64,000 bases of DNA, from positions 6,293,993 through 6,357,992 of the forward strand of contig CM033109.1 of NCBI GenBank assembly GCA_019321725.1, given 5' to 3'. Position 1 is the first letter of the stretch. Each line of letters begins with the position of its first letter. Source of the DNA: Paulownia fortunei (Eukaryota > Streptophyta > Magnoliopsida > Lamiales > Paulowniaceae). The notes under the pieces are model-generated. The model was not told the DNA's origin, did no database searches, and worked only from the letters and a program-made list of their open reading frames with translations. Made by a program: the position numbers and the translations under genes. This document shows positions 63,997-64,000 of the stretch, in pieces.

Positions 63997-64000
63997 TTTA

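Larger units (their letters stand above)
61373..64000. other. AT-rich intergenic region at the right end
   Basis: No gene supported. It contains a (TTTTA)n run (about 61590-61617) and a long TA tract (62755-62793). Short open frames here are AT-rich noise with no recognisable domain. Confidence 0.55.

Noticed and set aside
1..64000. CRISPR arrays, prokaryotic operons, tRNA or rRNA genes
   Set aside because: No regularly spaced repeats, no prokaryotic gene organisation and no tRNA T-arm-like signature was seen. A covariance-model scan would be needed to exclude divergent RNA genes.

Overview
The window is nuclear DNA from a core eudicot plant. The evidence is AT-rich intergenic DNA, multi-exon genes with GT-AG introns (plus one GC-AG intron), a plant-type aldehyde oxidase pair, a non-RD LRR receptor kinase and a plant gamma-tubulin complex gene. 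I cannot name the species. Nothing resembles a bacterial operon, CRISPR array or phage, and I saw no tRNA or rRNA gene.

Layout: (1) 0.25-8.4 kb, + strand: a cobalamin-independent methionine synthase (METE) with 11 coding exons. It carries three frame-breaking deletions and a Cys-to-Ser change at a zinc-ligand position, so I call it a pseudogene that kept its introns. (2) 8.8-10.3 kb, - strand: an intact two-exon, tail-anchored HSP20-domain gene of the RTM2-like type, convergent with METE. (3) 13.1-29.2 kb, + strand: an intact 14-exon gene for a gamma-tubulin complex component, best matched to GCP6 (1209 aa). Its introns hold a Tourist-type MITE, a GGGGGC tract, a LINE remnant and several local tandem duplications. 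(4) 29.2-33.5 kb: AT-rich intergenic DNA with a possible terminal-inverted-repeat element. (5) 33.5-42.1 kb and 45.0-52.8 kb, both + strand: two tandem aldehyde oxidase (molybdenum hydroxylase) genes with the same ten-exon structure. The downstream copy is intact (1376 aa). The upstream copy has lost one base in exon 6 and would stop before most of the molybdenum domain. (6) 52.8-57.6 kb: AT-rich intergenic DNA with diverged repeats. (7) 57.6-61.4 kb, + strand: an LRR-XII (EFR/FLS2/Xa21-like) receptor kinase, well preserved except for a TAA stop at codon 33, just after the signal peptide. (8) 61.4-64 kb: AT-rich DNA ending in a TATA-like motif that may belong to a gene beyond the window.

The genes are not one pathway. 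METE belongs to methionine and methyl-group metabolism, GCP6 to microtubule nucleation, aldehyde oxidases to hormone and aldehyde oxidation, and the receptor kinase to pattern-triggered immunity. The main pattern is decay: three of six protein genes are broken by small lesions while their exon structure stays intact. I found no convincing previously undescribed system. The observations most worth following are the broken genes, the LINE junction in GCP6 intron 11 and the G-quadruplex-prone intron tract.
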